From Actinomycetospora soli (GTDB lineage: Bacteria > Actinomycetota > Actinomycetes > Mycobacteriales > Pseudonocardiaceae): DNA of 64,000 nucleotides. Where the stretch lies: assembly GCF_021026295.1 (NCBI RefSeq), contig NZ_JAJNDA010000015.1, positions 81,487-145,486 of the forward strand, written 5' to 3'. The translations under genes and the position numbers were made by a program. This document shows, piece after piece, positions 16,840 through 24,460 of the stretch. The notes under the pieces are model-generated. The model did not search any database. It was not told the origin of the DNA and worked only from the letters and a program-made list of their open reading frames with translations. Numbering within the stretch: position 1 is the stretch's first letter; each line of letters begins with the position of its first letter.

Positions 16840-18246
16840 TCAGCGGCTGCGGCGTGCTCCCGAGCCGGCGGGCGACGCGGACTGGCCGCCCCGGGTGCCC
16901 CGACGACGACCGCCGCCGGTCGACTGACCGCCGGTGCCCTGGCCGGCGCCCTGCGGCGAGCCCCCGCCGCGACCGCCACGGCGGCGCGGCCGTCCGGAGC
17001 GCGAGGAGGTCCCCGACGACGGGCGGGACTGCTGCGGCGGTGCCTCGACCTCGGGCATCGCCGCGGGCGGGGCCGCCTCGCCGACCAGGTCGCGGATCTC
17101 GCGCGCACCCGGCGACACCTGTGCCGTGCGGGGCTTGATCCCGGCCTGCCGCGTCAGCTTCGCGACGTCGGAGCGCTGGTCGGGCGCGGCGAGCGTGACC
17201 ACGTCGCCGGCCGACCCGGCGCGGGCGGTGCGCCCGGAGCGGTGCAGGTAGGCCTTGTGCTCGGCCGGCGGGTCGACGTGCACCACGAGGGCGACGTCGT
17301 CGACGTGGATGCCGCGGGCGGCGATGTCGGTGGCGACGAGGACGCGGACGTCGCCGTCGCGGAACCAGCCGAGGTTCCGGTCGCGGGCGTTCTGCGCGAG
17401 GTTGCCGTGCAGCTCCGCGGCCGGGATGCCGGAGGCGGCGAGCTTGCGGGAGAGCTTGCGCGCCGCGTGCTTGGTGCGGGTGAACAGCATCGTGCGGCCG
17501 AGGCCGCCCGCGAGCTCCTGCACGATCTGCGCGCGGTCGGCCGGCTGGACCGTGAAGACGTGGTGGGTCATGTCCGGCACCGGCTCGGCGGCACGGTCGA
17601 CGCTGTGCGTCACCGGCGAGCGGAGGAACTCCTTCACCACCTTGTCGACCTCGCCGTCGAGCGTCGCCGAGAACAGCAGGCGCTGGGAGGTGGCCGGCGT
17701 GCGGCGCAGGAGGCGGCGCACGGCGGGGAGGAAACCGAGGTCGGACATGTGGTCGGCCTCGTCGAGCACCGTGACCTCGATGTGGTCGAGGTCGAGCACG
17801 CCCTGGCCGATGAGGTCCTCGAGGCGGCCGGGGCAGGCGATGAGGAGGTCGACGCCGCGGCGCAGCGCGTTCTCCTGCGGGCGCTGCCCGACGCCGCCGT
17901 AGACGACGGTCTGCTCGAGGCCGAGGGCCTCCGAGAGCGGGGCGAGAGCGTCGCGGACCTGGCTCGCGAGCTCGCGGGTCGGCAGCAGGATCAGCGCCCG
18001 CGGCCGGTTGGGGCGCGTCGGGGCGTCGCAGCGGGCGAGCTTCGCCAGCACGGGGAGCCCGAAGGCGAGGGTCTTGCCGGACCCGGTGCGCCCGCGGCCG
18101 AGGACGTCGCGTCCGGCCAGGGCGTCGGGGATCGCGGCGGCCTGGATCGGGGTGGGCTCGGTGATGCCGCGGGGGGCGAGGAGCTCGGCGATCGAGGGCG
18201 AGATGCCCAGGCCGGTGAATGTGGTGATGTCAGAGATGAGGAGCAC
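16840..18246 (-). CDS. DEAD-box RNA helicase (RhlE-like)
   Basis: A 468-residue helicase. The Q motif is GITEPTPIQAAAIP, motif I GRTGSGKT, Ia PTRELASQ, II VLDEADHM, III FSATL, and the C-terminal ATDIAARGIHV and HRSGRTARAG. The last 90 residues are basic, rich in Arg, Gly and Ser, and suit RNA binding. Such helicases unwind RNA duplexes in ribosome assembly, decay and cold adaptation. GTG 18246 is the given start, with no clear ribosome site. Confidence 0.9.
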   Translation of the reverse strand: MLLISDITTFTGLGISPSIAELLAPRGITEPTPIQAAAIPDALAGRDVLGRGRTGSGKTLAFGLPVLAKLARCDAPTRPNRPRALILLPTRELASQVRDALAPLSEALGLEQTVVYGGVGQRPQENALRRGVDLLIACPGRLEDLIGQGVLDLDHIEVTVLDEADHMSDLGFLPAVRRLLRRTPATSQRLLFSATLDGEVDKVVKEFLRSPVTHSVDRAAEPVPDMTHHVFTVQPADRAQIVQELAGGLGRTMLFTRTKHAARKLSRKLAASGIPAAELHGNLAQNARDRNLGWFRDGDVRVLVATDIAARGIHVDDVALVVHVDPPAEHKAYLHRSGRTARAGSAGDVVTLAAPDQRSDVAKLTRQAGIKPRTAQVSPGAREIRDLVGEAAPPAAMPEVEAPPQQSRPSSGTSSRSGRPRRRGGRGGGSPQGAGQGTGGQSTGGGRRRGTRGGQSASPAGSGARRSR

Positions 18247-18391
18247 CTAGCGTCGGGGTGGGTCCGCCCGGGCGGTGCTCGCGCGTCGCGAGGGCCAGGC
18301 GGCGTGCGCGTCACGCATCAGGGGGTGTCGCGCTCGTGACCGAGTGTCGCACGTTGATCGTCCGGGGTGCTCCCGAACGTGATGCTCGTCC

Positions 18392-18910
18392 TCAGCGGCG
18401 CACGCTGACGTGGACGTGGTCGAAGTGGCCGCCGGTGGCGTCGGCCGGGTCGTAGACGCCCCCACCGTCGTACGGGCGGCCCCATCCGTCCTGGTCGGCG
18501 GTGCCGCGGTACCAGATGCGGCCCTGCCAGATGACGTAGCGCACGCGCAGTTCGGTGGCGTTCTCGCGCAGCCAGGACGCCATCGCCCACCCGGCGGCGA
18601 GCTCCTCGCCGACCGGGAAGCGGCCGGACCGCGTGGGGAAGAAGTCGCACGCGCGCCCGGCCGGGTGGTCGCTGGACGGGTTCCAGGCGTGCTCGGACCA
18701 GCAGCTCACCCCGCGCGGGTCGTCGTCGAACCGGGCGACGGCCGCGTCGTGCAGGCGGAGGGTGGTCGGCGTGAGGCAGCCCTCGCTCGTCGGGTCGGGC
18801 TCGCTGCACGGCTCGGGCGGCGGGGGCTGCACGACCTCCCACACGTCGGCGGCCGTGAACCCGCGGCTCTGCACGAACCAGATCGCCCCGGCGGCCAGCA
18901 GGGCGAGCAC
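18392..18910 (-). CDS. Membrane-anchored M15-like (D-Ala-D-Ala peptidase-type) protein
   Basis: A 172-residue protein. It begins with one hydrophobic segment (LALLAAGAIWFV), then a Pro-rich spacer, then a domain with SDHPAGRACDFFP and GGHFDHVHVS. These are the spaced His/Asp zinc ligands of M15/VanY-like cell-wall peptidases and of the related ARB-07466-like domain. The protein is probably anchored outside the membrane. GTG 18910 is the only start in frame; coding potential continues upstream (ATRALVAVLV), so the true start may be an unusual codon or the gene leaderless. Confidence 0.7.
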   Translation of the reverse strand: MLALLAAGAIWFVQSRGFTAADVWEVVQPPPPEPCSEPDPTSEGCLTPTTLRLHDAAVARFDDDPRGVSCWSEHAWNPSSDHPAGRACDFFPTRSGRFPVGEELAAGWAMASWLRENATELRVRYVIWQGRIWYRGTADQDGWGRPYDGGGVYDPADATGGHFDHVHVSVRR

Positions 18911-18998
18911 GAGGACGGCGACGAGGGCACGGGTGGCGGTTCGGGTGATGTGTCCAGGATAGGAAGACCGGTGGTGATCCGGCGGTGAGTCGCCGGCC

Positions 18999-19028
18999 TT
19001 CCTGACGGCGGGTGGTGCGGCCTACGCT
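18999..19028 (+). promoter_or_regulatory. Leaderless promoter of the FmdB-like gene
   Basis: TTCCTGACGGCGGGT (18999-19013) precedes the -10 TACGCT (19023-19028); the ATG at 19036 is only 7 nt further on. A leaderless transcript is the simplest reading. The same upstream motif recurs at other gene starts in the window. Confidence 0.55.
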
Positions 19029-19035
19029 CCGCCCC

Positions 19036-19266
19036 ATGGCCGTGTACGAGTTCCGATGCCGGGAGTGCGGGTCGACGTTCGAGGTGAACCGGCCGATGCA
19101 GCAGGCGGGCGACCCCGCGGCCTGCCCGGGCGGTCACGCCGACACCGTCAAGCTGCTGTCGACGGTCGCGCTCGGCGGGAAGGCCCGCACGGCGCAGCGT
19201 CCGGCCATGGCCCCGTCGGCTGGCGGTGGTGGCGGCGGGTGCTGCGGAGGCGGCTGCTGCGGCTGA
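19036..19266 (+). CDS. FmdB-family zinc-ribbon protein
   Basis: A 76-residue protein. The start MAVYEFRCRECGSTFEV and a second cysteine at AACPGG form the FmdB-type zinc ribbon. The C-terminus is a glycine run followed by paired cysteines (CCGGGCC), possibly an additional metal site. The family is a putative regulatory or metal-binding protein of unknown mechanism. It is followed by two hairpins at 19278-19332. Confidence 0.85.
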   Translation: MAVYEFRCRECGSTFEVNRPMQQAGDPAACPGGHADTVKLLSTVALGGKARTAQRPAMAPSAGGGGGGCCGGGCCG

Positions 19267-19277
19267 CCGGCGCACAC

Positions 19278-19332
19278 AGGTCGGAGGACGCCGACCTGAC
19301 GGGCGAACCGGGTCGGAGCGACCCGGTTCGCC
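19278..19332. terminator. Bidirectional terminator, two hairpins
   Basis: AGGTCGG/CCGACCT (19278-19284 with 19291-19297) is followed by a perfect 14-bp stem GGCGAACCGGGTCG paired with 19319-19332 around a 3-nt loop. It lies between convergent genes and lacks a U-tract, as usual in high-GC actinobacteria. Confidence 0.75.
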
Positions 19333-19357
19333 TCACGTGGTCCGGACTGCGGCCGAC

Positions 19358-19699
19358 CTAGGGCGCCGGGACGGCCGGGACGGCGGGTGCCCCGGGCACG
19401 GCGGGCACGCTCGGGACGGCGGGCGCCCCGGGCACGGCGGGCACATCCGGCACCGCGGGCGCTCCCGGGACGGCCGGTACCGACGGAACTGCCGGTGCCC
19501 CCGGTACTGCCGGTGCCCCCGGTACGGCCGGTGCCCCCGGTACGGCCGGGGCGCCGGGGACGGCCGGGACCGTCGGCGGCGTGACCTGCCCGGCCACGGC
19601 CGCCGTGGCAGGCAGGACGGCCGCACCGGCGACGGGCGCGGCCACCACGGCCGCGCCGATCGCCACCGTGGCGGCAGCGGCCAGGATCTTGACGCGCAT
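19358..19699 (-). CDS. Secreted Pro/Ala/Val-rich repeat protein
   Basis: About 113 residues from ATG 19699, with GGGGGA as ribosome site. The N-terminus MRVKILAAAATVAIGAAVV is a signal peptide, probably cut after the Ala-rich segment. The rest is PAVPGA-type repeats (about 18 bp units, with S, D and T variants) to the stop. There is no catalytic domain. It could be a cell-wall spacer or a surface protein. The gene is preceded by a structured leader (19700-19780). Confidence 0.65.
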   Translation of the reverse strand: MRVKILAAAATVAIGAAVVAAPVAGAAVLPATAAVAGQVTPPTVPAVPGAPAVPGAPAVPGAPAVPGAPAVPSVPAVPGAPAVPDVPAVPGAPAVPSVPAVPGAPAVPAVPAP

Positions 19700-19780
19700 G
19701 CTTCCCCCGATCGCCGTACGCCGCTGGGGCGTCCGCCCCAGAACTCGGCGATCACGAGCAAACGCGGCGTGCGTGATCGC
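19700..19780 (-). promoter_or_regulatory. Structured 5' leader with mutually exclusive pairings
   Basis: On the minus strand, segment 1 GCGATCACG (19780-19772) can pair with segment 2 CGTGATCGC (19756-19748). Segment 2 can instead pair, as GATCGCC, with segment 3 GGCGATC (19715-19709). Segment 3 directly abuts the GGGGGA ribosome site. Between 2 and 3 lies a small hairpin TGGGGC/GCCCCA. This resembles an attenuator or riboswitch-like leader. It matches no class that I recognise. Confidence 0.4.
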
Positions 19781-19987
19781 GACAAGTGACGGCGACACGC
19801 CGCACTCGATCGTGCGGATCGGGTCGTCGGCGCTTGTCGGGGACTACGGGCTGTGTATGCGGGACCCGACGCGGCGCGGCGAGGCCGCGCCTGCCCGGCC
19901 CCGCCGCCGGCGGACACCGGTCGTCGCGCAGATTGCTCGCCATCGAGTCGCAGGTCCGGTGGCGGTCGCGGCGATATCGTGGCGCGT

Positions 19988-20659
19988 ATGGACGGCGGGC
20001 ACTCGGCGGCGGTCGACGATTACGTCAAGGCCGTCTACAAGCTCGTCGAGACCGAGGGCACGGCGACGACGTCCCGGCTCGCCCTGCGCCTCGGCCTCTC
20101 CGCGTCGTCGGTCTCTGGGATGGCGCGCAAGCTTGCCGACCTCGGGCTGGTCGAGCACCGTCCCTACGCCGGCCTGACCCTGACCGAGGCCGGCCGTCGA
20201 CACGCGCTGTCCATGCTCCGCCGGCACCGACTGATCGAGACGTTCCTCGTGCAGGAGCTCGGCTACGGCTGGGACGAGGTGCAGGACGAGGCCGAGGTGC
20301 TCGAGCACTACGTCTCGGACACGTTCCTCGCGCGCATCGACGCCAAGCTCGGGCACCCCGAGGTCGACCCGCACGGCGACCCCATCCCCGACGCCGACGG
20401 GCGCACCGTCGAACAGGACGCCCGCGCCCTCGCGGTCCTGGAGCCGGGACGCACCGCCCGTCTGGTCCGGGTCGACGAGGAGGACCCCGCGGTCCTGCGG
20501 CACCTGAAGGAGCGCGGCTTCGGGCTCGGCACCGAGGTGCTCATGCGCGGCCGGCACCCGTTCGGCGGCTCGTTCGTGGTCTCGCTGGGCGGCGACGCGG
20601 AGGAACACCTGCTCGGCCCCGAACTCGCCGCGGCGATGTGGGTGGCGCACGCGGAGTAG
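19988..20659 (+). CDS. DtxR/MntR-family metal-dependent regulator
   Basis: A 223-residue protein. The winged helix TATTSRLALRLGLSASSVSGMARKL is followed by metal-binding and dimerisation helices (RRHRLIETFLVQ; EVLEHYVSD). A C-terminal FeoA/SH3-like domain (ARLVRVDEEDPAVLRHLKE; GGSFVVSLGG) completes the usual three-domain plan. It senses Fe2+ or Mn2+; I cannot tell which from sequence. ATG 19988 is 7 nt after TATCGT (19975-19980), so the mRNA is probably leaderless. Confidence 0.85.
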   Translation: MDGGHSAAVDDYVKAVYKLVETEGTATTSRLALRLGLSASSVSGMARKLADLGLVEHRPYAGLTLTEAGRRHALSMLRRHRLIETFLVQELGYGWDEVQDEAEVLEHYVSDTFLARIDAKLGHPEVDPHGDPIPDADGRTVEQDARALAVLEPGRTARLVRVDEEDPAVLRHLKERGFGLGTEVLMRGRHPFGGSFVVSLGGDAEEHLLGPELAAAMWVAHAE

Positions 20660-20689
20660 GTCGCGACCGGGCGTCGCGGGGCCGACCTC

Positions 20690-22819
20690 CTAGGTCGAGG
20701 CGCGGAGGACGAGGAGCCGGCCGTCGTCGAGACAGGTGACCACCGCTTCCACCCCGCGCATCCCGACGCTGGTGGGGGAGCCGCAGGCGGGCACCGTCGC
20801 GGTGACGGTGTCGGTGGCGGTGTCGATCACCGACACGGTGCCGTCGTCGACGTTGGCGGTGTGGAGGTGTCGACCGTCCGGCGTGTAGCTGACGTGCTGC
20901 GGACCCCGGCCGACGGACACGGTCGCGAGCACCCGGTCGGTGCGTGCGTCGAGGACGTCGACGGTGCCGGCGTCGTAGTTGACCACCGCGACCCGCTCGC
21001 CGTCGGGGGAGACGGCGAGCGCGTGCGGGCTGCGGCCGACGGGCACGGTCGCCCGCGCCGCGCCGTCGGGGCCGAACGACGTCACGAGGTTCGACTCGTG
21101 GTTCGCCACGTAGATGCCGTGGGGGCCGAAGGCGATCCAGTGCGGGTTCGGGCCGACGGGGATGCGGCGGACCACGGCGTTCGCCGACAGGTCGACCACG
21201 TCGATGGAGCCGGTCGCGTGGCTCGGCACCCACAGCGTGCGCTGGTCGGGTGCCACCGCGAGCGCGTACGGCTCCCGGTCCACGGGGATCGTGGCGGTGA
21301 CGGCGTTCGTCCGGGTGTCGACGACGTGGACGACGTCGCCGCCGCGCTCGTCGTAGCAGCTGACGAAGGCCCGGGCGCCGTCGGCGCTCAGGGCGACGAA
21401 GCGAGGTGTCGCGACCGGCATGGGAATGGTGGCGACGACCGCCCGGCGATCGAGGTCGATCACCGAGACGACCCGGGCGTCGCGGTTGGCCAGGTAGCCG
21501 GTGCGGCCACCGGGGGCGACGGCGAGATAGCCCGGGGTGGGCGGCGTGGCGATCGTGCCGGCCACGGCGGGCACCGCCAGGCTGACGGGCACGCTCGGTC
21601 CCGCCGCCGGGGCGGGGGCCGGCGACGCGGCCGCCGGTTCACGGTCGGGGGCGAGCGCCGCCGCGAGGACCACGGCGAGCACGACGACCAGGGCGATCGC
21701 GACGACGACGAGGACCGGTCGGTCGCGCAGCCAGCCCGCGACGTCGGTCCGGGACACCCGCACGGTGGTGCCGTCGCGTCGGAACCGCTGGGGACGGGCG
21801 ACCGGCGGCGCGCCACCCTGCGGGCGGACCGGCGCGAACACCGGCGGCGGGATCCGCGCCGGCGACGTCGGCAGCGGGGATTCGGGGGTGTCGAGGGGCT
21901 GAGGTGCCGTGGTGCTCGAGTCCGGTCCGGAGACCAGGGTGGGAGCGGACCGGCGACCCGCGACGGCCACCGCGGGCGTGCGTTCCCGGGTGGGGGCTGC
22001 CTCGACGGCGCGCCGGGCGGCGTCCGCGAGCGCACCCGCCGTCGGGAAGCGGTCCCCCGGGTCCTTCGCCATCCCGGTGGCGACGACGTCGTCGAGGGCC
22101 GCGGGGAGCCACGGCCGACCGTCGCTCGGGCGGGGTGGGGCGAGATCGAGGTGGGCGTACATGAGCGCGGGCAGGCTGTCGCCCTCGAAGGGCGGCCGGC
22201 CGGTCAGGCACTGGTGGAGCAGGCAGGCGAGCGAGTAGACGTCGGCCCGGCCGTCGATGGAGCGGGACGTGAAGCGCTCGGGCGCCATGTAGTCGAGCGT
22301 CCCGACCGTGGAACCGGTGCCGGTCAGCCCGGCGGCCGTGTGGCCGATGGCGTGCGCGATGCCGAAGTCCACGACGTAGACGAAGTCGCGGGGCGTCACG
22401 AGGACGTTCGACGGCTTGACGTCGCGGTGCACGAGGCCGTCCGCGTGGGCGGCGTCGAGGGCGTCGGCGACCTGCACCACGAGGTCGACGGTCCGACGCG
22501 CGGGCAGCGGACCGTCGTCGGAGAGCAGGCGGGCGATCGTCACGCCGTCGTCGACGAGCCGCATGTCGATGAACAGCCGACCGTCGATCTCGCCGTAGTC
22601 GTGGATCGGGATGATGTGGGGGTCGCGCAGGCGGGCGACCACGCGGGACTCCCGACGGAACCGGGCGAGGAACTCCTCGTTGCCGCCGAAGAGTTCGGGC
22701 AGCAGCTTGAGCGCGACCACGCGGTCGCGATCGACGTCCACGGCCTCGAAGACGTCGCCCATGCCCCCGGACCCGATGAGGCGGCCGAGCCGGTACCGGC
22801 CGAACTCCCGACCCTCCAT
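20690..22819 (-). CDS. Transmembrane Ser/Thr protein kinase with extracellular beta-propeller
   Basis: A 709-residue PknD-like receptor kinase from ATG 22819 (GGGGGG upstream). The kinase domain is complete: GSGGMGDV, VVALKLLPE, VHRDVKPSN, DFGIAH, MAPERF. A Pro-rich juxtamembrane stretch leads to one membrane helix near residues 363-387. The outer part is about seven YVTN/NHL-type repeats (for example HALAVSPDGERVAVV and VSVIDTATD) that should fold as a beta-propeller sensor. It is convergent with the DtxR gene. The signal it senses is unknown. Confidence 0.9.
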   Translation of the reverse strand: MEGREFGRYRLGRLIGSGGMGDVFEAVDVDRDRVVALKLLPELFGGNEEFLARFRRESRVVARLRDPHIIPIHDYGEIDGRLFIDMRLVDDGVTIARLLSDDGPLPARRTVDLVVQVADALDAAHADGLVHRDVKPSNVLVTPRDFVYVVDFGIAHAIGHTAAGLTGTGSTVGTLDYMAPERFTSRSIDGRADVYSLACLLHQCLTGRPPFEGDSLPALMYAHLDLAPPRPSDGRPWLPAALDDVVATGMAKDPGDRFPTAGALADAARRAVEAAPTRERTPAVAVAGRRSAPTLVSGPDSSTTAPQPLDTPESPLPTSPARIPPPVFAPVRPQGGAPPVARPQRFRRDGTTVRVSRTDVAGWLRDRPVLVVVAIALVVVLAVVLAAALAPDREPAAASPAPAPAAGPSVPVSLAVPAVAGTIATPPTPGYLAVAPGGRTGYLANRDARVVSVIDLDRRAVVATIPMPVATPRFVALSADGARAFVSCYDERGGDVVHVVDTRTNAVTATIPVDREPYALAVAPDQRTLWVPSHATGSIDVVDLSANAVVRRIPVGPNPHWIAFGPHGIYVANHESNLVTSFGPDGAARATVPVGRSPHALAVSPDGERVAVVNYDAGTVDVLDARTDRVLATVSVGRGPQHVSYTPDGRHLHTANVDDGTVSVIDTATDTVTATVPACGSPTSVGMRGVEAVVTCLDDGRLLVLRAST

Positions 22820-22999
22820 CGCGCCCCCCGTGGATCTCGTCCCGCGGACAGCGTCGACGCCCGCCTGTGATCCGCGCAACCATCTCGCAGGACGCGCCGC
22901 CCGTGGGTCGGTTCCGGCAAGTGCATGGAGACGCTCCTCCTCGGGGAAGAGAGCCCTGTAGTTCGCGGGAATCGTCCGCGACCGACCGAGGAGGACCCC

Positions 23000-23542
23000 G
23001 TGGCGCCGCAGCCGCCGGACCCGTACAGCTTCCTGCCCGAGGTGGCCACCTTCCAGGTGACCTCCACCGATGTGACCGACGGTCAGCCGGTGCCGAACTC
23101 CCTGGTCAGCGGGATCATGGGCGCGGGTGGCGAGGACGTGTCGCCCCAGCTCGAGTGGTCCGGCTTCCCCGAGGGCACCAAGAGCTTCGCGGTCACCTGC
23201 TACGACCCGGACGCCCCGACGGCCAGCGGGTTCTGGCACTGGGCGGTCACCGGCATCCCGGTGTCGACCACCTCGCTGCCGACCGACGCCGGCAACCCGG
23301 ACAAGGACCTGCTGCCGGCAGGGGCGATCACGCTGGCCAACGACGCGGGCGCGCACCGGTTCATCGGTGCGGCCCCGCCCGCCGGGCACGGTCCGCACCG
23401 CTACTTCTTCGTGGTCCACGCCGTCGACGTGGAGGACCTCGGGGTGGGTGAGGACGGGAGCCCGGCGTTCCTGGGCTTCAACCTGTTCTTCCACTCCATC
23501 GGCCGCGCCACGATCACGCCGACCTACGAGGTCCAGGGCTGA
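23000..23542 (+). CDS. YbhB/YbcL-family (PEBP-like) protein
   Basis: About 180 residues from GTG 23000, with GGAGG 6 nt upstream. Family motifs are [15 protein letters not shown] and [16 protein letters not shown], the anion-binding pocket of phosphatidylethanolamine-binding proteins. Bacterial members are sometimes called Raf-kinase-inhibitor-like, but their role is unclear. The gene is divergent from the receptor kinase (180-bp gap), and it is tempting but unproven to link them. A strong terminator follows. Confidence 0.9.
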   Translation: MAPQPPDPYSFLPEVATFQVTSTDVTDGQPVPNSLVSGIMGAGGEDVSPQLEWSGFPEGTKSFAVTCYDPDAPTASGFWHWAVTGIPVSTTSLPTDAGNPDKDLLPAGAITLANDAGAHRFIGAAPPAGHGPHRYFFVVHAVDVEDLGVGEDGSPAFLGFNLFFHSIGRATITPTYEVQG

Positions 23543-23547
23543 CGAGC

Positions 23548-23574
23548 TCCGGGCCCGGGGTCACCGGGCCCGGA
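23548..23574. terminator. Perfect 11-bp hairpin terminator
   Basis: TCCGGGCCCGG pairs with CCGGGCCCGGA around a 5-nt loop, between convergent genes. No U-tract is present. Confidence 0.75.
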
Positions 23575-23580
23575 ACGCGG

Positions 23581-23850
23581 TCACCGTTCGAGCAACTCCT
23601 CCAGGAACGCCTCGAGGTCGAGCGGGCGCCCGGCCACGTCCTCGAGGCGCGGCGCGGGACGCAGCTCCGCGGTCGCCTCCTCGACGGCCTGGCAGACCAC
23701 CGCGAGCTCCTCGGCACCGAGGACCCGGAAGCCCCGGGTGACCCCGTTGTAGGGCCGCCGCCACTCGAGCGCGGTCAGCTCGGTGTCCTCGATCTCCCAC
23801 ATCACGACGCGGTTGCCCATCCACGGTACGGACGTCGTCGGCATCGTCAT
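23581..23850 (-). CDS. Small hypothetical protein
   Basis: About 89 residues, with a likely start at ATG 23850 (GGAG upstream); ATGs at 23844 and 23820 are alternatives. The sequence reads as a folded acidic protein: strands such as NRVVMWEIEDTELTALEW, then an amphipathic helix GAEELAVVCQAVEEATAEL and a C-terminal LDLEAFLEELLER helix. No family was recognised. It is convergent with the PEBP gene. Confidence 0.55.
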   Translation of the reverse strand: MTMPTTSVPWMGNRVVMWEIEDTELTALEWRRPYNGVTRGFRVLGAEELAVVCQAVEEATAELRPAPRLEDVAGRPLDLEAFLEELLER

Positions 23851-23969
23851 CACCACCATCTCCAGCGCGGGTCTCGGCATCGGCCGCAGCGCTGGGGCGA
23901 CCACCGGAGGATGCCGCCCCGCCCGCGCGGCCACACCGCGGAGTGGTCCGCGCGACACCGCGACCCGGG

Positions 23970-24449
23970 TCACCCCCCTCCGTGGAGACGGCGGTGCAGC
24001 TCGCGGACCTCCTCGTCGAGCCCGGGCGCCGGTCCCTCGACGACGATGCCGGGCGCGACGTCCCGCACCCGCAGCAGCGTCACCGGCCCGGGGGCGGCCC
24101 CGAACTCGGCCAGCCAGCCGCCGAGCTGTTCCGACGAGCTCGCGTAGACGATCCGGCCGAGCCCCACCCACGCGTGCGCCGCCGAGCACATCGCGCAGTG
24201 TTCGCCGGAGGTGTAGACGGTCGCCCCCGGGCGGTCCGCCGGGGGCAACGACTCCGCCGCCCACCGGGCGAGCTCGAACTCCGGGTGCAACGTCGGGTCC
24301 GAGCCCGTGTTCACCCGGTTCCGGTCCTCCGCGAGCGCCGTCCCGTCCGCGCCGACCAGCACCGAGCCGAACGGCTCGTCACCGGCCTCCAGGGCCTCGC
24401 GGGCCAGCTCGACGCAGCGGCGGAGATGGACGAGGTCGGCGTCGCGCAC
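23970..24449 (-). CDS. Zinc-dependent nucleoside/nucleobase deaminase
   Basis: A 159-residue CDA-fold protein from GTG 24449. The zinc site is HPEFELAR (His and Glu proton shuttle) and SGEHCAMCSAAH, a variant of PCxxC in which His replaces Pro. Size and pattern suggest guanine or cytosine deaminase, or TadA-like enzymes; the altered PCxxC makes a TadA role less likely. It lies 11 bp after the P450 stop on the same strand and may be co-transcribed. Confidence 0.8.
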   Translation of the reverse strand: MRDADLVHLRRCVELAREALEAGDEPFGSVLVGADGTALAEDRNRVNTGSDPTLHPEFELARWAAESLPPADRPGATVYTSGEHCAMCSAAHAWVGLGRIVYASSSEQLGGWLAEFGAAPGPVTLLRVRDVAPGIVVEGPAPGLDEEVRELHRRLHGGG

Positions 24450-24460
24450 GGACCGGGAAG

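Noticed and set aside
19700..19800. c-di-AMP (ydaO) riboswitch before the secreted protein
   Set aside because: The conserved core segments of that class were not found; only novel complementary segments are visible.
20861..22870. 669-codon plus-strand frame opposite the receptor kinase
   Set aside because: Antisense shadow; every conserved kinase and propeller motif is on the minus strand.
22820..23494. N-terminal extension of the kinase frame to 23494
   Set aside because: The extension crosses the PEBP gene, and the kinase signature begins right at MEGREFGRYRLG (22819) with a ribosome site.
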